Positions 34,531 to 47,757 of a DNA stretch of 64,000 nucleotides are shown in pieces. The DNA is taken from the NCBI RefSeq assembly GCF_009905375.1, contig NC_133650.1, positions 297,909,957 through 297,973,956 on the forward strand, given 5' to 3'. Below the pieces are notes generated by a model. That model saw nothing but the letters and a program-made list of their open reading frames with translations, had not been told where the DNA came from and did no database searches. Position 1 is the stretch's first letter, and each line of letters opens with the position of its first letter. The stretch is from Apium graveolens. Its lineage: Eukaryota; Streptophyta; Magnoliopsida; Apiales; Apiaceae. A program made the translations under genes and the position numbers.

Positions 34531-37004
34531 ATGGCTCACACACTCTTACATCAGGCTCATATATCTTCTAAGTTTTGGTCTTTTGCATGTCATTATGTTG
34601 CTTACCTCATTAATAGACTTCCTGCCTCCAATTCAGAACAAAAATCTCGATACCAACTCCTATTTAATAAAATTCCAAATTACTCATCACTACATGTTTT
34701 TGGTTGCTTGTGTTATCCTTGGCTTCGCCCTTACACCACTTCAAAATTAAATCCTCGGTCTACTTCATGTGTGTATTTGGGTTTTAACACTCAATATCAT
34801 GCATACCAGTGTTATGATCCTCGATCTTCAAAGCTTTATCTATCCCGAGATGTACGTTTTATGGAAAATATTTTTCCATTTGCTACTATGTTTCGTGATA
34901 TTTCAAGAAAAAATTCACATGTTGATTGGGTTGTTGTTCCCTCCTCAGCTGAAGTTTGTCCACCACTATCTCATCTTCCTTCCTTAACTTCACCATTACC
35001 TCATCCTCTTCCAGTTACTACTTCAATCCCGCATGTCTCATCACCCAATATCCCTGCTACCAGAGGTGTCCTGGATGTACCTTTAGAGACATCTCCATCA
35101 ATTGTCACACCGCTACAATCTTCTACACATTCAGCCGATCCTACAAATAGCAGTGTTGAATCTACCGCATCGCAAAGTTCAACAATACCTGAGTGCACAC
35201 ATTCAGTTGAGTGTGTGCAATCAGCTAGTGTATCTCCCGTACACACACCAACAGATGGTCCTCGTGATTCATGTGACACCATTGTTCCCATTCAGCCGCT
35301 CACTACTACTTCTCGGGTGACAACAAGATCACAAAATAACATTCATAAACCAAATAAATTTTATGGTTTTAATGTTGCTGCTACTGATCCTTTTTTGCCC
35401 AGGACTTTTAAACAAGCTCAAAAATATCCACATTGGCGGAAAGCAATGCAATCAGAATACGATGCTCTTATTTGCAATGATACTTTGACACTGGTGGCTC
35501 CAAATTCTTCACAGACTATTGTTGATTACAAGTGGATTTTTAAAATAAAATATAATCTAGATGACACAATTGAGCATCACAAAGCTCGTCATGTAGCCAA
35601 AGGTTTCACTCAGAGGCAAGGTATGGACTTTCATTCCACTTTTAGTCCAGTTATTAAGCCCACAACAGTCCGTCTAGTATTAACTATTGCAGTACAAAAA
35701 CATTGGCCTATTCACCAGCTTGACGTGAATAATGCCTTTTTACAAGGCCATCTTGACGAGGAAGTTTTCATGAGGCAGCCTTCGGGATTTGTCAATCCTC
35801 AATTTCCCTCATATGTATGTAAGCTTAAAAAGGCCATTTACGGACTTAGGCAAGCTTCACGTGTCTGGTACAATGAACTGAAATCATATCTACTGTATAT
35901 TGGATTTAAAAAGTCTCATTCAGACCCCTCATTATTTATATTTTGTTCAAATTCTATCTTGGCATATGTGCTTGTGTATGTCGATGACATAATTGTTACT
36001 GGATGTACCACTTCTGCTGTTCAGCAAATTATACACGCCCTTGGCTCTCGCTTCTCTCTTAAAGATCTTGGACAACTTCATTTTTTTCTTGGGATTGAGG
36101 TTTTACCTCAGAATAATGGTCTCATTTTGTCACAGGCCAAGTACATTAAAGATTTGCTTCATGATACTAATATGCATGAAAGTAATGGAGTCACTACTCC
36201 AATGAGCTCCTCTATAAAACTAATAATCACTCCACATGAGACACCTTTGGATATCACGAAGTACAGGAAGATTATTGGAAAGCTTCAATATTTGTCTTTT
36301 ACCAGACCCGACCTATCTTTTGCTGTGAGTAAACTTTCTCAGTTTATGCATCATCCACAAAAAGCTCATTGGCAGGCTATCAAGCGGGTACTACGTTATT
36401 TGCAGGCTACTCACACATACGGTCTTTACATTGGTCGTCATCAAAATTCTTCTCTTACTGTTTATTCAGACTCGGACTGGGCAGGAAACATTGGAGATTG
36501 CACTTCAACTACGGGTTATATAGTTTATTACGGCTCTACTCCTATTAGCTGGTCCTCCAAAAAACAAAGAACAGTTGCTCGTTCTTCTACGGAAGCAGAG
36601 TATCGCGCAGTTGCTAGTGCATTGGCTGAAACAAATTGGCTTTCAAACTTGCTTAGGGAACTTAGATTGCCATTGGATGTCAAACCTAGAATTTTATATG
36701 ATAATGTTGGTGCTACCTATTTATGTCGGAATCCAGTATTTCATAGTCGTATGAAGCACATTGCCATTGATTTTCACTTTGTTCGTGATAAGTTGAAAAG
36801 AACCAGGTGGTGGTTACTCATGTCCCTTCCTCAGGTCAAGTTGTCGACGCCCTAACAAAACCTTTGCCCAAGTCTTCATTTCAGTCTCAATTTTCCAAGA
36901 TCGCCGTTATTGATACAACGCCATTCTTGATGGGGCATAATAAGATAATTGATTATCCTCAATTAACGAATGTTGTTAGCCCAAGCACGAAAGATGATGT
37001 TATA
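34531..37004 (+). pseudogene. Copia E integrase C-terminus, reverse transcriptase, RNase H
   Basis: A 774-codon open frame starts in the late integrase (HTLLHQAHISSKFWSFACHY) and passes through a Ser/Thr/Pro-rich linker (about residues 150-270). It then covers reverse transcriptase (WIFKIKYNLDDTIEHHKARH, HQLDVNNAFLQGHLDEEV, LVYVDDIIVTG, LKDLGQLHFFLGIEV) and RNase H (SDSDWAGNIGDCTSTTG, SSTEAEYRAVASALAE, YDNVGATYLCRNPVFHSRMK). A frameshift near 36800 separates the last motif, VVDALTKPLPKSSF, which ends near 37004 inside the 3' LTR. RT and most of RNase H are intact here. Confidence 0.92.
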
Positions 37005-37184
37005 TGACTATGATGCGTTCATTGTAAATTATCTTATCAGTTAGTTAGAGTCCTGTATAATTGACTTGCTAAGTTAGTACTTATCTGTCTAGGTATGTAA
37101 ACAGATATGTAAACTACTGTATATAACCTACACCATGTATTCATTTGATATTCAATTAGATACAACATTCAGTAAGTTGTTTTA
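36938..37184 (+). repeat. Copia E 3' LTR
   Basis: 247 bp, matching 32309-32555 with about seven substitutions, most of them C/T or A/G. It is followed by the GTAAG duplication. Confidence 0.92.
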
Positions 37185-37344
37185 GTAAGAGTTGTTAAAA
37201 CAAAAGAAATATCTTATTTGCCAAGAAAACAAAGAGGGTATAAAAAGGGATGCAGGAAGGGAGCGTTGATACAAGAATAAAAGCAACAGATTGTGCAGCT
37301 ACCAACCTTTAAAATTAATCAGAACAAACCCCGACTAAACCCTA

Positions 37345-37760
37345 CATAATTAAGATGGGCAACATGTCTTCTTCTGGCTGTCAAACCCCGAAAGAAGCAC
37401 CAATTGTGGATACCATTGTTCAAGTGTTGTGAAAATAGAAGAGGATTTAATTCGTGTTAAGGCTGACAAATCTCCTCAAGAACCGGAAGGGGGCTCCAAG
37501 GCGACGAGTATTATTGGTATGAAATGTACATGAAAGTCGGTGCATGCAAAGACATATTTTGTTGCATGGCAAAATTGTGTGGCAAGATATATTGTTGACC
37601 GAAATGAGATGCAGAACGAGTTTTGTTGAGCTGCGGGAGTTGCTCTGGGAAAATGTATGGGGATTCATATTGATTATTATGAGCCTGCTGTTTACAATGC
37701 ACCTTTCCTTACACATTTGGACAACCAAAAAGATCGAGATGATGTTATTGAAGGTTTTTT
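37345..37760 (+). pseudogene. Relic of the same unrecognised gene, copy 2
   Basis: After ATG 37354 (MGNMSSSGCQTPKEAPIVDTIVQVL), the nucleotides CTGACAAATCTCCTC onward align with copy 1 at 29740-30030, including TATTGGT, ATGTACATGAAAG, GCATGCAAAGACATA, CTCTGGGAAAATGTATGG and TTGATTATTATGAGCCTG. Frames are destroyed by indels and stops. The two copies flank Copia E and the AT-rich stretch, so either a duplicated gene decayed or a carrier duplicated it. Confidence 0.5.
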
Positions 37761-37796
37761 ATATTCATGTTCATTTTAGTTTCTTTTTAGCGAGTT

Positions 37797-39409
37797 TACA
37801 ACGACTCGTGTAATCCTTTTGAATTATTTAATTGTGCAATTATGGAAATTATTAAATAAATTAAATATGTGTGTTGGTTTTGACCGCTATGTGTTGTCTG
37901 ATTATTATCCATATGTGATTTATAGTGTACCGGGTTGTCCGCGCGATTAATTATGGGATCATATTGAATTGTTTTCACTTTCAAAAGTGGATTTAGTTCA
38001 AATTTATTTGCATAAATATTGGAAATATTTCTAAAATTGTTTTTATGATTTTATAATTACAATAATTATTTTTAGGATTTTATAAAATTAAGAAATCAAT
38101 ATTTCATTAATTATTTATCTTTAAATGATTTTCTGAGTATGTTTAACGGTAAAATCTATATCTAATTCTAAAATTCTTCAAAAATTATGAAACTTATATT
38201 ATTTAATTTTGGAATATTCTGAGAATTTTAAAATTATTTTGGAAATTTTCGGGATTAATTTCACCCGCACGTTGTTTCGGTTATTTGTTAAAAGCGGGTA
38301 TAAAGTGCACTTTGAAAATTGTTCTAAAATTTTGAAAATTACATTTTTATAAACTTCGGGATATTTGTAATATTTTAAAACTATTTTCGTAATTTTCTGA
38401 AATTGTTTTAAGTGCAGCTCGGTTCGTTAATTGTGAAATGTGGGTATAAGTTGTGTTTCAAAAATACTTTTAAAATTATGGAAAATTTATTTTTAATAAC
38501 TTTGAATTATTTGTGATATTTTAGAATTAATTTGGAATTTTTTCGGGATTATTTTATTCGTGCCTTAGTTCGTTAAATTGCAAATCGGGATAAAATGAGT
38601 CTGTCAGAATAAGGGAAAGGGCACGTGGCAGATGGTTACGAAGTAAATAGAAACGTGGCAGTATCTCAAGAACATTGTGCTGGTGTTGAGAAAATAAAAG
38701 AAATAATAAACATCAATCTCTTCTCCCCTGTCTCACACCCTCTCATTTCTCTCTTTGTTCGGCAGTTTCTCAACTTCTTCCTATTTACTTCCGCAATGTT
38801 CCTTATTCCTCTCTAAATTAATCCCTCAAACCTCCCTCTCTTTTATGTGTTCTTTTCTTTTCTTCGGATTTTCCGCGGTTTCTGGTTATAGTCGGGAACC
38901 TAAAAGTGGACGATGGACTAAAGATAACCTAGTGGTCAGTCGACGAGCTCAGTAGAATTTCAACATGAAGACCTGAGTGTCAAAATCGAATCCAATGGGA
39001 TCTAGTGGTTGGACGTTAGAGCCTTAGCAGCAAAGTCGGCTCAGAGTTGATCAGTAATAGTTGTAAAGCCTTGTAATTTAAAAAGGGATACGGTTGATAG
39101 CGAGGTTTCCCAGTTTAATGTACGAGTTAGGATTCCAGATTGAGTTGGATCGAGCTAGCAGAAGCTTATGGAGGTAGTGAGATAGTAAGATTGTAAGAAT
39201 AATTTTATTATCAGTTGTAAGTTAAATTAGTTGGGATTTGGTACGTTGTAATAAAAATTAAGGTTGTGGCTTGTTTTCATACTTAAACATGTTGCGATCC
39301 ATGGTTATATAGAGCAGGGTCATTGCAATTAATATTTCATATACAGGTTGATATATTGTGTTTGTGTTGTGGACCCCAAACTTCTGACCCGGGTTTGGAG
39401 GGCGCCACA
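37797..39409 (+). repeat. Gypsy F 5' LTR
   Basis: 1.6-kb LTR, AT-rich, with ACGACTCGTG near the start and GGGTTTGGAGGGCGCCACA at the end, followed by the primer site. Small ORFs inside (for example 38625-38816) occur in both LTRs and are not genes. Confidence 0.9.
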
Positions 39410-42199
39410 GGTTGGTATCAGAGCCACGGGTTATAAGTCACTGAAACAAGCCTAGATTGTCAGAATTGGGTAGAGGGTTAGGATTAGGAATAGGAAATAG
39501 AAAGATAAGACGATGTGAGGTTGAGTACGAGGGTATAGTAGGTCTCCGGCACAGTTGGTATTGCAATTCGGGATTCTCAGCTTGTGATGTGATTACCAGA
39601 CAACGGCAATGGCAGATCCTGATTTCCCGATGTCATTTGATCGTTTAGAGCTTTCCGTTCGAGCGTCATCTTCTCTCAGATTGGATTTGCACCTTGTTCC
39701 TCCACCAGCATTAATGGTATTACCTTCTGTTATAACGGTTGTACTTCTTCAAGCTATTTCTACGCTAATTTTCCACCTCTTGATACGAGATTACCTATTC
39801 AAGAACCTCCATCTGTTTATTCTTGTTTTACTGGACATTCGGCTATGAGTGTATCTCTTTAGTTTACCCTACATCTTGTTCTATACCCCCAGTTTAGAAC
39901 TTGTCCTATGAAGCGATTGTACCTACGAGGATGGATTCGAGAGTTACAGTAAATAATGAGCGCTTGAGATATAAAGAAAGGTGAGAAGAAGTTTAGAGAA
40001 AGGATTTAAGTGTTTCAGTGGATAGCTGTTATTGGGATAAAAGAAGTCATTAGCGACTAAGCCACCCGTGAATAATTATGGGATGAATTAGATGAATTTT
40101 GAAAGAGTTAGAGAGAAAGGTATAAATCTGGAATTTTTGGTGGAATTAAATGATGGTGCTATGATAAATGCGATATGTAAAATAGTGATGTGATGTGATA
40201 CGAGCAAACTTTGTTCTATGAAATAGACTTGTTGACTATTGGATAGCATGTTCTACTTAACTACTGCAACGATAATATCGGGAGTATTACCAGTATGGGA
40301 GCCTTGATGTGAAGCTACGAATGAGATAATGTGCGACAACAATTGAAGTTTCGTCGATTAAGGAAGGTAAGTGGACACGATGAAGGAGAAAAGGTAGATT
40401 GAAGTGAATGGACCTTTATATGATCGTTCCATTAGTTTGGTACCTTGTTATAGGTCGGAAGGATAACAACTAACTCATATAGTAAAGACAACCAGGTTTG
40501 TGATTTTCCAAACTTTTTTAAAACAAGTTTTCGAAAAAGATTTTTCTTTACAAATTTCTAAAAGCCTTTTCGAATAAAATGATTTTTAAACATTGGTTGT
40601 CAAATTACTACTTGAGTTTCTTGTTTGTTAGAAAGCCCGGATTACCGGAAAGAATGTTGTTTCAGACTTAGTATTGCTAATTTCGAGAACGAAGTAACCT
40701 ATGATTATGAAGAAGTTGATTATTCCTAACAGTAAAGTGCAAGTATTGTTTGATAAAATTTACAACAGAATCAGCGCACGGAGTAACTATACATTCAATT
40801 ACTAGGACTATCAGAGTTCAAGGAATTCATTGATTAACAGAAGCATGGGTATGACCGAAGAAGATTGGGAAGATTTCCAGACCTCTCTAAAAGAAGAATA
40901 TTATTAACAAAAGGATCATTATGTCGAATGGTACGTGGTTATTCTAAATTAAAAGAGGAAACTCGAAGTTACCTGGTAGAAACGCCATTATGATCGAATT
41001 GTTAAAATATTATACGTATAAGTGTAATATTAAAAACGCAAAACTTAACAAGAAAGAATTTATTATAATGCTTGATTTGCGAAGACATTTCAGCGGACTT
41101 TCTAAAGTTGTTATATGATACAATTGGGATATGATCGAATAAGCTTGAAATATGAATACAAGTGAAATGGGGATGGTGATCAATGGTATCATTTTTGTCT
41201 TCAATATTACAGCGTATATTCCTCTTTGATTCTTAAATAAGTATGAACTTCTTTTCTTAAATAAACTTGTTGCTATGAATCGAAAGGGAGGATATTGTAT
41301 TCCTTTCAAATATAATTGTTTCCCTCAAGTTTTGCTTTTTTGATTGGGACAAAACAGTGTTATGGTGAGACACTTTGTCAGAATGACGAAGAGTCGGGTG
41401 GGACGCCACCTATTCATGTGTTGTATGCCATATGGTACGAAAGACTGGTCATCTTAAGTACCAATGTGGTTGTCTCATTCATATTCAAATCCTTACTTCT
41501 TCTTTCTTTTCAACTCTAATTTTTGTTGAACTTTGAATCCTTCTAGTCGTTTCTTTGTACTGTCGTTCTTTGTAAGAATTTTTCAAACAGAAATCAACAA
41601 ATTATGGACCAAGCGGGCAAAGTTCCATCTACTTCTCACGCATGGAAAGCAAACAAGGGCATATGGCGAGAATTGTAAATCACTAACCTAGTCAGGGATG
41701 CACTAAGAGTCAAGGGAATCTACTCCAATGAGGAATACGTCTCCGAGAACGAGAAATTGCGATTTTCCTGTGAAATATGTTATTCATACGGATGCGGTAA
41801 TGTGAATAATTATCGTGGATACTTTATGCGTTAAAGTATTGAAAGATGTGAAAGCCACTTGATTGTTTAGCTCCCAAGGTTTTGTTGATAAGATTGTGAT
41901 TAAAAGACTAGCAAGTCAAGAATGTGTAGTTGTTAAATAAGTGGGTACCAATGGTGGAATTGAGATTTTTGGCAATAAGTTGTGAAGAATTGATATCATG
42001 AAAGATAAGAGGATTCGATATTATTCTAAGAAATGGATTAACTATTGAAGTGTGATGTCCATACAGACCGTCATGATGAAAAGATAATTCTGAGGACGCC
42101 AAATGAGAAGGTGATGAGGTTCAGAAAATGAAAGAAAGTCACGAATTTATTAATGATGATTACGGTGATCAAGATATGAGCATTATGGTGATTATGGAA

Positions 42200-44720
42200 T
42201 ACATAAAAGTAGGAAGCAAACAAAGCTTGAAGATTTTATAGCAATTAAGGAGTTTCAAGATATGTTTTTGGATAAGTTATCAACATTTCCTTCAGATATA
42301 GAAATTGAGTTCGTGACTGATTTGGCACCTGAAATGAAGCCAGTGTCCAAGGCCCCGCACATAATGGCGCCAGTTAAAGTGAAGGAGTTAGCAAAGTAAA
42401 TGCAAAAAAAAGGCTAGAAGAAGAAGCGATTAGACCTAGTGTACCCCATAAGGTGCACCGATATTAAATGTTAATAAGAAAGATGGAAGTATGTGATTAT
42501 GCGTCGACTAGCGAGAGCTCAACAAGTTTACCATCAAAAGCAAGTACCTGTTACCTCGACCCAATGATTTGTTTAATCAAACGAAAGAAGCAAAGTACTT
42601 TTATGAGATTGATTTAAGATTTGGTATTTCGCCAACTGAAGATTAAACCTATGGATATATCAAAGATAATTTTCAGAACTAAGTACTGTTCTTGTATCGT
42701 CAATTGGATTAACCAATATACCAGTAATATTTGAACTGGATGGACAGAACCTTTAAGGAATATCCGGGTAAGCTATAGTTGTGATACTTAAAGTCAACGG
42801 AGGACCATGCAAAGCATTTAATGATGACTGGGAAGTTGGAGAAGAAAGAAGTTGTATGAAATATAGTTCTTAGTATGAATAGTCAATGTAGAGAAGATCA
42901 AAAGAGATTTAGCAAAAGTTAAAATTACTATAAATAAAAAGAGACCAGAAACACCAACAAAAGTAAGAAGTTCTATCATGGGCCGGTTACTATCGGAAAT
43001 TTGTGCAAGATTTCTTGAAAGTTGCAATATCCTGGACGAAGCTAACCAGGAAAAGCAAGAAGTTTTGTGAAATGGAGAAGGGTGAAGGGAAAGTTTTGCG
43101 GAATTAAATGAAAGAATGGTTTCAGCACCTACTTTATCAATTTAAAAGTATCAAGGAGGTTTGGTAGTTTATAGTGATGCTTCTCATTAGGGAATAGGAT
43201 GTGTGTTGATGCAGCACAATAAAGTTATTGTATATGCATCCAGACAACCGAAACCTTATGAGCAGAAGTATCCTACCCATAATTTGGGATTAACAGTAAT
43301 AATATTCATTTTGAAAGATTTGGGAAACATGATATGTATGGAGAAAGGTGTAAGATCTATACGGGCCATAAGAGGTTGAAGTAAGTATTCACGAGGAAAA
43401 GCAAAGGTAGAGGAAAGCAATAACGAACATAGAAACTATACCGGAAGAATTTTCTATGGAATTTTAGAAGTTGGAATTGGGAGTTAGAGTTTATAATTCA
43501 AACAGGAGCAAGGATGGATAGTATGACCTTTCCGTCGAAGTTGTTAAGAAAAAGATAAGGAGATGTCAAAAGAAGATAATGGATCACGATGTTAGCGGTA
43601 GTGAGAGGAAATTTATGCGCCAAGGAGAACGATCACGATATCCCCAGGTTCTCTTCCAGCACTTGGAAGTTACAAGTAGAAGAATTAAGAAATGAGATTC
43701 CACAGGGAATTCACAGTATAAAGTATATACTCTATTGAAGAGATGCCAACATATATGGAAATAAAAGAAAAACAGCGATAACCAGGTATAAGAGGGATAT
43801 TTCAAAATGGATTAGAAAGTGTTGGACACGTCAAAGAATTGAGGTGAACTATTGGAGGCCTAATGGATAAGGCAGACCCAGGAAATGGTTTTACAAGAAG
43901 TGAATCGTGAAAGGTACCAGTGATGTTCATGGAGAAAAGGAATGAAATTATAAGAGTATGTACTGATTATCGGGAGTTTAACAAAATAATGAATAAGAAG
44001 AAATGAGACCCTATAAAGAATTGATTACTTATGAGACCTAATTTAAGAAGTATGTTATATATCGAGGATTAACTTAAGATGCGACCTGAGAAAATATCAG
44101 AGATTACGATTAAAGTGAGTTAAGAGCATTGCAAGCTCTGGTGATATTATGTGAAATGACGAGTGTATCAAGTGGCTATAAGGAATTAAGGAACGTGGTG
44201 AATAAGGAGTACTTGGATAAGCAAACTGTATTTATTGATAACATCCTCAACTACTCAAGGAATAAGAAAGTATGCGTGGGATGCCTAGGGATTTTTCTCC
44301 AAAGATCAGAAGGAAAGCAACTATACGTTGAGTCTTCAAGAATGAAATTTTGACTAAGGTTAACAAAAGATTCTGAATTAATCCATTAACAACCACCTAA
44401 GCAAAACCGTATGGTAACGGATGTTTTAGGCCGACAGAAAGGATTGGATATAATTAAGACCACCAAGGAGTTAATAAACGAATTGGAAAGAGTGAAATCT
44501 GAAGTTCAAATATTTGAAAAATAACAGTACAAGAAAATATGAGATTACTTTTCAGCCTTAACTGATGGAAAAGATTAAGAGATGTTCAAATGTTTGGAAA
44601 TCAAGTTGAAAATGAGCACCGCCTATCATCCTTAAACGGAGAGACAAAGTACGAAAGTGATTCAGGAACTGTAAGATATATTGAGAGATTGAGTTTTTAA
44701 GAAAACACTGGAATGATTAT
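42200..44720 (+). pseudogene. Gypsy F pol remnants (RT, RNase H, integrase)
   Basis: Short translated islands identify the gene. Near 42300: EIEFVTDLAPEMKPVSKAPH (start of Gypsy RT). Near 42980: WAGYYRKFVQDFLKVAISWT (RT thumb). Near 43160: LVVYSDASH, a stop, then GIGCVLMQHNKVIVYASRQP and QKYPTHNLGL (RNase H). Near 44612: MSTAYHP, a stop, then TERQSTKVIQEL (integrase end). Stops and indels occur every few dozen codons. The order is that of a chromovirus-like Gypsy. The protein has been dead far longer than the LTR similarity would suggest. Confidence 0.8.
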
Positions 44721-45397
44721 CTATCATCGATGTCAGCTTTGGAATGCTACTTTACCAAGCTTCATGCGAACGCGAGTGTAGGTCCCCATTTTTTTTTATT
44801 ATTAAGATAAAGTGAGAGAAAGGAAGTTGTTAAATTCTAAGTTAATTCTACACACCAAGAGCGTAGTGCTATTGGTTAAAGCAGCTCGGAGTAGACAAAG
44901 AAAGAAGACGAAATTGTATTGAGAGAAAGTATGAGTATAGAAATAGGACCAGTAGTGTTAGTAAAAGTGTCGTCTTGAAAGAGATTGGATAAGTTTGAGT
45001 AGAAGGGACAAGCTAAATCCTAAAATTTGTGAACCATTCGAGGTATTGATAAATATAGATAAAGTTGTTCATAAATGATATGACCGTCACACCCGTGTGC
45101 ATACCTAATGTATTTTACTTGTCAATGTTAAAGTGGTAAGTATTGGGTTTGAATTAAGTGATTGATCAGAAAGCCAATGAGGCTCTTGTCCAAGTTGTTC
45201 TGCATATAGTGATCAATCCAAATTCTTGATCGTCAAAGGCAAGTCCTTGGAAATGAGTGCATACCTATTGTGAGTACGTTTGAACCCTCGAGTAGAAGGG
45301 TCTACTTAGAAATTAGAGTCAGATATGCTTGAAAAATATCCTCACTTGTGTAACTAGACCAGATTCTGAGGACATAATCTTTTTAAGGGAGGAAGGA

Positions 45398-47026
45398 TAT
45401 AACGACTCGTGTAATCCTTTTGAATTATTTAATTGTGCAATTATGGAAATTATTAAATAAATTAAATATGTGTGTTGGTTTTGACCGCTATGTGTTGTCT
45501 GATTATTATCCATATGTGATTTATAGTGTACCGGGTTGTCCGCGCGATTAATTATGGGATCATATTGAATTACATTCACTTTCAAAAGTGGATTTAGTGC
45601 AAATTTATTTGCATAAATATTGATAATATTTCTAAAATTATTTTTATGATTTTATAATTACAATAATTATTTTTAGGATTTTATAAAATTGAGAAATCAA
45701 TATTTCATTAATTATTTATTTTTAAATGATTTTCTGAGTATGTTTAACGGTAAAATCTATATTTAATTCTAAAATTCTTCAAAAATTATGAAACTCATAT
45801 TTATTTAATTTTTGAATATTCTGAGAATTTGAAAATTATTTTGAAAATTTTCGGGATTAATTTCACCCGCACGTTGTTTCGGTTATTTGTTAAAAGCGGG
45901 TATAAAGTGCACTTTGAAAATTGTTCTAAAATTTTGAAAATTACATTTTTATAAACTTCGGGATATTTTTAATATTTTAAAACTATTTTCGTAATTTTCT
46001 GAAATTATTTTAAGTGCAGCTCGGTTCGTTAATTGTGAAATGCGGGTATAAGTTGCGTTTCAAAAATACTTTTAAAATTATGGAAAATTTATTTTTAATA
46101 ACTTTGAATTATTTGTGATATTTTAGAATTAATTTGGAATTTTTTCGGAATTATTTTATTCGTGCCTTAGTTCGTTAAATTGTAAATCGGGATAATATGA
46201 GTCTGTCAGAATAAGGGAAATGGCACGTGGCAGATGGTTACGGAGTAAATAGAAATGTGGCAGTATCTCAGGAACATTGTGCTGGTGTTGAGAAAATAAA
46301 AGAAATAATAAACATAATAAACATCAATCTCTTCTCCCCTGTCTCATACCCTCTCATTTCTCTCTTTGTTCGGCAGTTTCTCAACTTCTTCCTATTTACT
46401 TCCCCACTGTTCATGTTCCTTATTCCTCTCTAAATTAATCCCTCAAACCTCCCTCTCTTTTATGTGTTCTTTTCTTTTCTTCGGATTTTCCGCGGTTTCT
46501 GGTTATAGTCGGGAACCTAAAAGTGGACGATGGACTAAAGATTACCTAGTGGTCCGTCGACGAGCTCAGTAGAGTTTCAACAGGAAGACCTGAGTGTCAA
46601 AATCGAATCCAATGAGATCTAGTGGTTGGACGTTAGAGCCTGAGCAACAAAGTCGCCTCAGAGTTGATCAGTAATAGTTGTAAAGTCTTGTAAGTTAAAA
46701 AGGGATACAGTTGATAGCGAGGTTTCCCAGTTCAATGTACGAGCTAAGATTCCAGATTGAGTTGGATCGAGCTAGCAGAAGCTTATGGAGGTAGTGAGAT
46801 AATAAGATTGTAAGAATAATTTTATTATCAGTTGTAAGTTAAATTAGTTGGGATTTGGTACGTTGTAATAATAATTAAGGTTGTGGCTTGTTTTCATACT
46901 TAAACCTGTTGCGATCCATGGATACATAGAGCAGGGTCATTGCAATTAATATTTCATATACAGGTTGATATATTGTGTTTGTGTTGTGTACCCCAAATTT
47001 CTGACCCGGGTTTGGAGGGCACCACA
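45398..47026 (+). repeat. Gypsy F 3' LTR
   Basis: Partner of 37797-39409. It carries two small insertions relative to the 5' LTR (an AACATAATA duplication near 46315 and a few bases near 46407) and scattered substitutions. Confidence 0.9.
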
Positions 47027-47757
47027 AACATAAAATCGAACTTTTAAACCTCTAAGATGTTAGAACAATTAAATTTTGTATTATATTTTTAACATTCCGC
47101 TCACTCAAAAACAAGTCTACTTTTTAGTCTAGATTTTATACTATACTTTTAACATTATTTCTATTTTTGAGTCGAACTAGAATCGAATCCTGAGACAATA
47201 ATATAAGTAAATAATTAGATTAGATTATCTCATGGCTCTTCTTAACCCAAAAAAGTTATTTGATGATTAATTTTTGGTAATAATAGTCAAACAGTGATGC
47301 AAATTTATAAAATAATGACAAAAACAAATGAGGTGTAAAGCTTTAATTGGTACTATATGTAAATATGAAAGGCTAGTTCTCATAAAAAAATTCACATATA
47401 ATTTTGTGAAAGAAAAATTCCGCACCTAATTTTTTTAATCTAACTACTTTTCATAAAAAAGCACTAACATATTTCATCTAATTTCAATTATCTTCATGTA
47501 TTTCCACTTTGATTATTTTCATAAAAAAGCACTAACAACAATCTATTCGTACTAGTTCAGAGTACTTTCATTAAATAGATGAAAGATATTTGATCTGACA
47601 AAAAAGAGGATACTTATTTAGAAATGATAAACTAAAATATTTATTTGTATGTAACATGCAAAGATGTAGGTATCATTCAAGTAAATTTGAATGCGGAAAA
47701 GATTTTTTAATTTTCTGAATCCGTCGGTTGTTAGTCAATAGCTTATATAACAAGATG
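47027..47757. other. AT-rich intergenic stretch
   Basis: No open frames, repeats or known element ends were seen. It contains only runs of A/T and short direct repeats such as CATAAAAAA...GCACTAACA near 47455 and 47525. Confidence 0.6.

Larger units (their letters stand above)
32309..37184 (+). mobile_element. Copia E: LTR retrotransposon with TA...TA termini
   Basis: Two 247-bp LTRs (32309-32555, 36938-37184) differ at about seven sites. Both begin TAATAAGATAATTG and end with TTTTA. An exact GTAAG duplication flanks the element (32304-32308, 37185-37189). The primer site TGGTATCAGAGCC starts right after the 5' LTR at 32556, and a GATGGGGCA polypurine tract precedes the 3' LTR. This fixes the ends as TA...TA rather than TG...CA. 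Gag and pol are present but broken. Confidence 0.92.
37797..47026 (+). mobile_element. Gypsy F: long-LTR element with a heavily decayed pol
   Basis: Long LTRs at 37797-39409 (1,613 bp) and 45398-47026 (1,629 bp) share nearly the whole sequence; I estimate about 97% identity. The tRNA-Met-type primer site TGGTATCAGAGCC begins at 39413. A purine-rich GGGAGGAAGGA precedes the 3' LTR. Gypsy pol traces occur in the plus-strand order RT, RNase H, integrase, but no long frame survives. No target duplication was found. The LTR starts read TACAACG and TATAACG rather than TGTAACG. Confidence 0.9.

Noticed and set aside
38625..38955. Small frames in the Gypsy F LTR, repeated at 46227-46572
   Set aside because: They occur in both LTRs, have no domain, and one copy contains an in-frame insertion; LTR sequence is enough explanation.
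44129..44353. 74-codon plus frame as a separate gene
   Set aside because: It falls inside the decayed Gypsy F pol and reads as part of a broken reverse transcriptase/RNase H region.
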